Program-made: the position numbers and the translations under genes | The notes under the pieces: model-generated | Told to the model about the DNA's origin: nothing | What the model saw: only the letters and a program-made list of their open reading frames with translations | Databases searched by the model: none | Shown: positions 51,101-60,100 of the stretch, one piece after another | Layout of the letters: each line of letters begins with the position of its first letter | How positions within the stretch are numbered: the first letter of the stretch is position 1 | Origin: Inia geoffrensis | Taxonomy: Eukaryota; Chordata; Mammalia; Artiodactyla; Iniidae | Assembly: GCA_036417435.1 (NCBI GenBank) | Contig: CM070917.1 | Span: 57,696,436 to 57,760,435, forward strand | DNA: 64,000 nt | Reading direction: 5' to 3'

Positions 51101-54100
51101 AGGGGCCGGGCCTGGCTGCAGGGGTGGTGGCGTCAGCACCCCAGCAGCTGTGAGCCGAGAGGCCTTCCTGCCTGGCCGGCTCCTGGGCATCCCAGCGTCT
51201 GCCACAGTGACGCCCATTTTGATTGACCTGGATCACGGGTCTGCCTGGCCAGTGAGGACAAGGGGCAGCAGGACGCCCCTATCCCCAATTTGGGGTCGCA
51301 AGGAGAGAGGGGGCTCTGTCCAGGGACTGTGCTCCAGTTGCTCCCACGCCCGCGCCCAGGGTCCGCCACTTGCCAGCATGGGAATTCTATTTTATCCCTC
51401 ACAGCTCTGGTTCCTGGCGACCGCCCCCCTCCAGCACTTTCCTGGCAGGGCTGCCACAAACAAAGAGCAAAGTTTCTCTGCTGACACAGGGAAGTGACGT
51501 GCCTCCTGCTTCCCCTCCTGCCCTCCTGCCATCAAGGAAGGCAGGGTGGGGTGTCTGCCTGTGTCCAGTGCACATGTGCGTATGTGTGCATGTGTGGGTG
51601 TGCACACGTGTCGTGGCCAAGCCAGGCTGCATCCTCCTTACACAGTCGACGCCTGTTATAACAAACGCAGGGGATGAGACCTCGCTGGACTCTATCTGCC
51701 ATTTGGGGAGGGATGGCCTTAAACCCCATCACCCTGAATCTTCACTGGACTGGTGGGGGGCGCCGCTGTCCATTTTACAGATGGATGGAGAGAGGCTTGG
51801 GGAGGCTAAGAGCCAGCCTTCTGGGTCCTGGTGGAGCCAGTCCCGGCTTCGACTACAGGCTGGCCGCACAGCCCAGCTTGTCCCTTTCTCCACACGGGCC
51901 TCAGTGCTCTCTGGATGGGTCACCGAGGCAGGCAGGACAGGACCAGGTGCCACACAGCAACTCTGCCTGCCCCGGGCTCCCTCACGAGCCACGTTCCAGC
52001 AACGTCAGAGCAAGGGCAAGGGCTGATGCCAGGATACCTGGTCATCTGGTGGGGGGGGCCTGGGGCCTGACTACCCCCGACCACCTGTCCTCTCATCCTA
52101 CCTCTGTGGCAGGAAGAGCAGGCGCCAGCTTTGCAGCCAACAACCCACATCCAATGCGGGGCCACTGTCCAGGCACTGCCAGGGGAAGGTGGCAGCCGTC
52201 CTCCAAGGGAGGCTGTCCTTGCCTGCTGTAACTGCCCTGCACAGGAGCACCGACTACCTGAGGCTCTGGACAGAGGGCCCAGCTCACACTGCAGCTCTGC
52301 ATGACTCCCGCCTCTGCTCCCCTGTAATAACTGGGACATCTGTCCTGGGGACCATTCTTAAGGGAAGAAAACCAACTGGAGTTCAGTGAGTGCTGGGAGG
52401 GCTTCCTGGAGGAGGCAGAACTTGCGCTGGATCTCTCTTGGTTACAGTCAGAGAGAAGATAACAATGGGCCTGCACTTGACAAAGTGAGTGGACGCAGCA
52501 GCTTCCAGAATGAAATGGCCTGTGAGGTGAGGATAGGACAGTCAAAGCTGGTGGTGGCTGCAGAAAAGTTCCCCGAACGAACAAGAACAAACCAAGCAGG
52601 GATCAACTCCGGCTGATTTCACTTTAACAGCACTAGGCCCCCCTCCCCACGTCCTCCACGAGACGCCCCCCATGGGCCATGAGCCCCCCCACAGACCACA
52701 AGAGCACCCCTCCCCCGCCCCCAGGCATTCATGTTCTCAGCCCAACCACCTCCAGCGGGGACAAGGGCCAGGGCCCCACCAGTGCACAGAGAGGTCAAGC
52801 TCACCACAGCCTCTCAAGAAGGGTGCACAAAAGAGCATTTGCAGCAGGACCCAGCATCAGGAACCAAGGCACCCATGCTGCCCAGGACAGTCCCCTGCCG
52901 CCGAGCGAGGGGTAAGCGGTGGGAGCACAGCCGGCTCTTTTGGGAGCCAGAGGAGAGGCCTGGAGGTGGCCCTCATGCTGCAGGGGGCGCTCCAGCTGGC
53001 CTGGCAGCCCGGCCAAAGGGTCGCCCCGGGGCGTGAGAGGCTGACAAGCGGCCCTGCAGCGAAACGTTGGTTCTCTGTCTCCGCCAGCTTCTGGGGAAGC
53101 TGCCAACAATAGAATAAAGTGACAACTTATGTCTTTGGCACGGAGCCCAGAGTGACACCAGGGAGCATGGCGGCCTCCCATGAGGAGGGACCAAGGGGCG
53201 GGTACCCCTTCCCGTCACCCCTACGGCCCTGCGGCAGGGGGCCCAGGAGGCCCTGAGCCACGGGCTGGGCGACACCAGGAAAAAGACAAAATTCTGGCCA
53301 ACTCTCCTGGTCCTGATCTGAGGGCAGGACCTTCCTGGGCCCCTGAAGGGGACGGCGTAGGCCATGCAAGGTGAGGAAGGGGCAGCCAAGCTCCCACAGC
53401 CCCCGAGGCCCGCGTCCAGGGACCGAGCACCATCACCGATTCCTGGGGCTGTGGATACCCGCCTCCCACCCCCGCTCTCCCTCAGGACCTGGATCCTCAG
53501 GTGCCCCCAACCCGACTGACCCCTCCTGGAATAGGTCTTGGGGGCAGGAAGCCACAAGTGGGCTCAGGTTGGGGAGGGGGCCAGTGAGCGCCGGGTGGGG
53601 TCTGTGCCAATGGGAGAGCCTCCTCCCCCTCAGACCAGGAGCCGCGCAGCAGGGTCCAAACGCGGGCCCCACCAGCCCGGCCACTTCCTTCCTATCCAGA
53701 GGCACATCCGGCCAGTCCCGACTTCAGAGGGGCAGGACCCTGCAAGGCCCCAGGCGCCTTCCAGCATCTAGGCCCTGCCACACCTGCCTGACTTCTCAGC
53801 CCTGCCCCAGGGCACGTGCCTCCCCACTGCTTTCTGTCTGGGAGTCAGCGCTAAGCTAGAGCCCAGGCTGCCCCAGTCGCTTTCACGGGGAAACCAGTGT
53901 GCTCCTGGGGAAGTCCTCACAGCATCATGAACTGAGGGCTGCCATCTGACTGAGGAACAGGGAGAACCTTCGTGGGCCCAGAAACACACACGTCCTTGTG
54001 ATTCGGACAGCAGCACCCAGGACGACCCCCCACATACCAGCCCACTGCACCTTGAGGTGGGGGCCTTAGGGCTGCTGGGTGTCAGGGACTGAATTCGTCC

Positions 54101-57100
54101 CCTAAGAATTCACGTGTTAGGCCTAACCCCAGCACCTCAGTGGTGACTGTTTTTGCAGGGAGTCTTTACAGAGACAATCAAGGTAAAATGAGGTCATCTG
54201 GGTGGGCCCCACTCCCACAGGACTGGTGTCCTTCTAAGAAAAGGTCAGGACACAACACTTAGAGGGAAGACCATGTGAGGACACAGGCAGAAGGTGGCCT
54301 GCACATGCCCAGGAGAGAGACCACAGGAGGAACCACCCTGCCCACACCTGGATCCTGGCCTCCCGGCCTCAGATGAGACACAACTCTCTGTTGTTCAAGC
54401 ACCCGTGGCGCTTCGTTTGGCTGCCCGAGCAGACCCAGTCGCTGGGCCAATCCCCACTTGCCCTATGAAGGCCCAACCATCACTTATCATCTGGTTACTG
54501 CTGGTTACTTATCATCTGGTTACTGCTCAACTGGTTAGAACATTCTAGGGCCACTGACCTGTCCTTGTCCCCGACGAGGCTCTGACCCGAGTTTCACAGG
54601 GCTGGGCTCCCCGCTGGACGAGGAACCTCGATGAGCAAAGCAGGGACACAGCCCCGGAACACTCTGGAGCTGCTTCCCCTCCTGCCACCCTCCGCCGGGT
54701 GGGACGAGCCAGCTGGGGAGGCTGTCATGCCGGTGGGTACACAGGCCACTCAGCACCCGGGAAATCAGACGGCAGCAACAGAGGCCTTGGCTGGGCCTCC
54801 CTGCCCTCTCCACGGACTTCCAGATCCTCCGAGAACTTTCCATCCTGAAAGCTACCAACCATAGCCACCACCTTCCTGATGCTCCCTGTGGCCAGGAAGG
54901 GTTCTCTGGTTCCAGCTAATCATGAATGAGAAAGCGGTGGCACAGAAGCTAAAAACCCTCGCCCGAAGCCCGCAGGGCTCCCAAATGGAAAAACAGAGAA
55001 GCAGGATTGAAGCCATAGGGCCCAGCTCAGGCAGGCCTGGCTCTAGGCCCAGCTCCAGCCCCGGCTCAGCCGGGCACCCGGGACAGGCTGCGATGTGCTG
55101 CTTCACCGCTCTGAGCCTCCCCCACCCGCGCTGGGACACCCAGGGCCCCTCGCGAAGCAGGTTTAGAGATAAATGAGGTCACACACACCACTCCCAGCAT
55201 GGTGCCTGGACGGAGCAACCCACTGAAGGTTCTTCACGATGATTCAGGATTACCAGCCAACTGCAAAGCCCAGGCGGCCACGGCACCTCCCACAGCGCAG
55301 AGCCAGAATGAGAGCGTGAGACGGTCCAGCCCCTTCACCCGACTTCATGGTCCCCTGCCCAGCGGGGCCTGTGCAAGAAGCCTGAAATCAGGTCTCCTGC
55401 CGGGGCTTGACTGTAGCCCCTGGCTGCTTCCCTGCCTGTGGCCAGCAAGGCCCTGGATCCCCAAGGGCAGGACTGGCCACAGCCTGAGAACCATTAGTCC
55501 CTGGATTGCACAGGACGTGCTTTCCGTGGGAGGGGCAGGAGGGAATAAATAGAGGTGTGGACGACAACTGCTTCTGCCAAGGTGTCGGCTAGGGCAGAGG
55601 GGCCTGACTTGCCCCACAGTGGGCTCAGAGGGGCAGTGGGTGTGGAGGGACCCCTGGTCCCCTCCACCTGGGGCACATCAGCACCCATGCAGGCTCTACC
55701 ACACCCCCTTCTTTTAATAGCCCCGCTGGAAGCAGCAAGGCCACTCTGGCTCAGGAGGTCAGCTCTGCCCATGCTTGGCTCCCAGAGATGCACACGCCCT
55801 GCTGGATGGAATTCTAGCTCCCAGAGGTGGGGGGCACAGCCTCTCCTCCACAAAGCTCCCACCCCCATTCCAACATCAAGATGTCGATTTCTTTCACAGC
55901 ACAGACACCTGTGAAATCCCAGCACGTTTCACAACCTGTTACATGTGTGTCGTCACCCAGCACAGGGCTGCTTGGTGACTGTTCCTGGCACCGCTGGGCA
56001 GGGGCAAGTGGGGACATTACATCTACAGACCACTTAGCGAGTAAGAAGGAACAGAGATCCTGGCTGTCGTGGGGAAACCTTCTTTGGTCAAGAAACAAAA
56101 TGCCAGCAAACAAAAGTGGCAGAACAAGGGTTTGAGGGCTTGGAAGAAAATCCCACAGCCATGCTCAGGAAACCCCCCATTTCACCAACACCTAGACGGC
56201 CAGAGGTGAGGCCCAGGCGACACCCTGACCCTGATGACTGTGAGCTGAAACAAAGCTCTGAAGAGTCCGACTCTGAATCCGAAGAGGTTTTAGGAAAACC
56301 CTACCAATTAATTTCATGTCTTTATTATTTTTTAAAATTAATTAATTTATTTTATTTATTTTATTTTTGGCTGCATTGGGTCTTCGTTGCTGGGTGCGGG
56401 CTTTCTCTTTTTCTTTTTCTCTTCATTGTAGTGCCTTCTCTTGTTGCGGAGCATGGGCTCTAGGTGTGCGGGCTTCAGCAGTTGTGGCTCACAGGCTCTA
56501 GAGCACGGGCTCAGTAGTTGTGGCGCACGGGCTTAGTTGCTCTGCGGCATGTGGGACCTTCCTGGACCAGGGCTTGAACCCGTGTCCCCTGCATTGGCAG
56601 GCAGATTCTTAACCACTGCGCCACCAGGGAAGCCCTATGTCATGTGCCTTTGACATATGACTTTTAAAAAACCTGTCCAAGTAATTCTAAAAGAACTGTT
56701 TTCATAACTGGAAAATAAATATCCCAAGCAAAAAAAAAAGCACTCTGTTCCCATTGTAGGCCCTGATTCCTCCTTGTGGTGTACTACCTCTCCCAGCCCC
56801 TTACGGCACAGGGTACTTGTGACCCAAGGGCGCGGGTCCCTCTCTCACGCACATGCCCCGAGGGTCTGCAGGGGGCCCTCGGGATGCTCAACTCACAGCC
56901 CAGGGCATCAGGACTGGCTCCACCAGGCCCCAGACAGGCACTGGAGCTGCAAGGGGAGCCTGCAGGGACCTGGGACCATCCTGGTCATTGTGCTCGCTGC
57001 AGGAGCAGAGCCAGAGTGAGAAAAGGCAAGATGCCCCTGAACTTCCCACAGGAGCGGAGGACCAGACAAGACCTCCAAGGTAGAGGATGGCTCCTGAGGT

Positions 57101-60100
57101 GAAAGTTGGGAGGAGGGGCCAAAGGCAGCTGGAGGGGCCAACCTGCCACCCCACTGCCCCTTGACAGACAGAAAGGGGTTCTGCTGACACCCACTGGATG
57201 CTCACTCGCAGGTGCAGATCCCCTGCCTGCCCCTGAGGTTTCCAAGGTCACCTCTTAGGTGACCCATCAGGCCCTGCTTCACACCACCAACTGACCCCTC
57301 GGGCCCCCAGGACATGGCAGGACCAGGTGAGTCTGGCTAACACCCTGGCTTGCCTTCAGACCCTGAGAAAAAGGAACTCTGCGTGGGGACAGGAGCCTGC
57401 CACCGCCTTCAGAACTTGCGGGGTCCTGGGCCACTGCTTGTGGAGCAAACAGCTACGAGAGCAGACCCACGACAGAGATGGTCACAGTGAGCAAAGCGAG
57501 AGCCCCAGAACCAGAAACAAGGTTCATCCATTCCCAAGCACTGACACACATGTGCTGGCCACCCTTCCAGGCCGGGGTCCCCACAGTCAGGGGCCATGTG
57601 GGTCCTGAGTCACCACACCTTGTTGCTCGGGAGCACGTCAGGTAGGGACAAAAGGATCTTCTCCAATAAGAGAAGCCTGGCTGCCAACCTCCTCCCAGGC
57701 CCGCTGGCTGGAGCCCTTGGGAACCCACCTGGTAGGGGAAACGGGTGCACACCCTCGTGCGCCCTGCAGCCTCTGGTTGGGGCCCCTTGAGTCATCTCAC
57801 AGCTGTGCAGCACAATCAGGGCCCGAATGAATCAGAGCTGGGGGGTGGGGGAAGTACAGGGCAGGCATAGTCCACGCCCACCTGTAATTACCACGGCCGC
57901 AGGCAGCAGACAGTAGCAGAGTGCTGACAGCCCCACTGGGCACGCGGGTGCAGTGTGTTCAGCGGGCACAGGCCTGCACCGTAATGAGGACAGCCTCCCC
58001 ACTCTGAGGCCTCATGGGAAACTGCCCGGGCACATTGGCCAGGAAGGCCACATGGGGTGGGCCCTGGCCTGGTGCACTTGAGGGTCGAGGAAAGAGGACA
58101 GGAGCCAGCCAGCCAGCGCCCCAGGGCGCCCCCCACCAGATCACTGCTCAGGTGTGCCTGCCCTTGGAGGGCAACCCAGGCAGCACCCATCCCAGGGGCC
58201 ATGCAAGGCTGAGTGGGGACCACCGAGTGACAAGGCCAGCCCTGCCCGCCACCCATTCAGTCCAGTGTGGGGCTCCCCTGAGCAGGACCCAGACCTGCAA
58301 ACTGGGGCGGGGGAGTGCCAGGAAGGCCTCGGGCTCCCTGCCAGCCTGCCTTCCTGCCCGGAGGGGACGGGGCCCTCTGTTCAATGGCCTGTCCTCCCCT
58401 GAAAGGCCCCAAAACCTGGGCAGCCCAGCCAGCACCACCTGTGCCAGAGAGGGAGGGAGGGAGGGAGGGAGGGAGGTGGACGGACCTGCTGGCTCTCAAG
58501 GAGCTCTGGCCTAAAACAAGGTGGCAACAAGCACGCAGCTTCCACAGCACCTCCCATGGCCCTCCCCACTGATGTCCCGAGAGCTCTGGACCAGTGCCCA
58601 GAGCCTCAAGTGCGCATGGTCTGTCCCATGAATCGACCAGCCTCCCCAACAAAAGACACGTTCTCCAGGAGAGACCAATAGGGATGGCAGCACAGACAAA
58701 ACACTCCTGGCCCAGTGAGGAACTCTGCAGAGCCACCACACCCCAGGCACCAAGCCACCTTATGACCATCAGCAAACTTCGGCAAGGTCCAGCAGCAACC
58801 TCAGGGACGTGACCTGGGCACAAGCAGTTGCTGAAGCCAGTTGCCCAGAGATCAGTGCAACAAAGAAACTGCCCCGGCTACTCCAGAAGGGATGGAAGGT
58901 GCAGTACTGCTGCTGCGCTGGTGGTGGTAAGAGTGGGTACCACATAGCGTGCTCCATGGAAGGGCAGCTGAGTCCACTCAGGGACATCAGGTTCCTCTGT
59001 TTATGAGAAGATTCTACCCCAACGTGGCACCCGAGGCACCTTTAAAGCAAAACAAAGCACCACATGCACGCACATGTGTGCACTCATGCACACACGTGCT
59101 CGCTTGGACACAGACTTGTGAATATACCAGCAGGCACTTGCATGCATGTGCTCGAGCTCACACACGTCCGCACATACACACATGTGCACACATGTTCCTG
59201 GTCACACAAGCACACACTCACATGCGCACACACAGCCCTCAGGTCTGCTCCGCAGCGGGCGTTTCTGTTGCCAAGGAAGCGCCTGTCAGAGCAGCCACTT
59301 CACCATCCCCAACGGGGAGCCGGCGGAGCTCTGTCCACTCTAGGCGCCAGGCTTCTGATGGCGGCCAACAGTTGGGTGTGACTGCTGAGCAGTGGAAGGG
59401 GGTCTAGGGTCAGCAGTAGAGGACCTGGGCCCTTGTGCTTCCCTCTGCTCCCACCTGGAGGAGGGTGGCGGGCAAGGCCTGGCCAGCAGTGGGCTCCCAC
59501 CTACCAGGTGGGGTCCCTGCTGCCAGCGCTGACGCCCACCACCTTGCACCAGTGGTGGCAAACCTGACCGACTCCGGCTGCAGGAACCTGCTGGCCACAG
59601 CAGCCTTCGCAGGGCGGGTACGCAAGGCCAGGCCAGCTTCCCCACACAGCTGCAGACTGAGGACCACTGGACGGCCTTTGGTGACCAAGGCCCAAGGCCC
59701 AGGACACCCTGAAGAGCCACGCCTGAAGCTTTCCCTGAGACTTCCTTCTCCTCAGGCTGTCCCCCACCCTCCCACATCCTCAGGACAGGACGGTGACCCG
59801 TGGTAATGCTCCTACAAAAGGTGCCAGAGCCACCCCCCTCCAAGGTCACCGGGGTGCCTGGAGCCAGGGCTTCTCTTGAGATACAGGACCGAGAGAAAAA
59901 CATGAACCTGACAGTCACTCTCCTGAAGCCGGGGTCTAGGGTCAGCTGTTAAAGAAGGCCCTGTCTCCCCAGCACAAGGGGATGCTCGGCGGCCTCTCCC
60001 AAGAGAGCTGCAATTTGGGCTTAATCCTGAGCAGCAGACTCCCCACCCCCACCCCGCAACTGTGTCCCTCACCCCAGGCAATTACCCAGGGCTGCCTAAG

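Noticed and set aside
54083..54432. An endogenous retrovirus with coding capacity
   Set aside because: Only a solitary ancient LTR is seen. The next bases are ordinary intron with no gag, pol or env-like frame.
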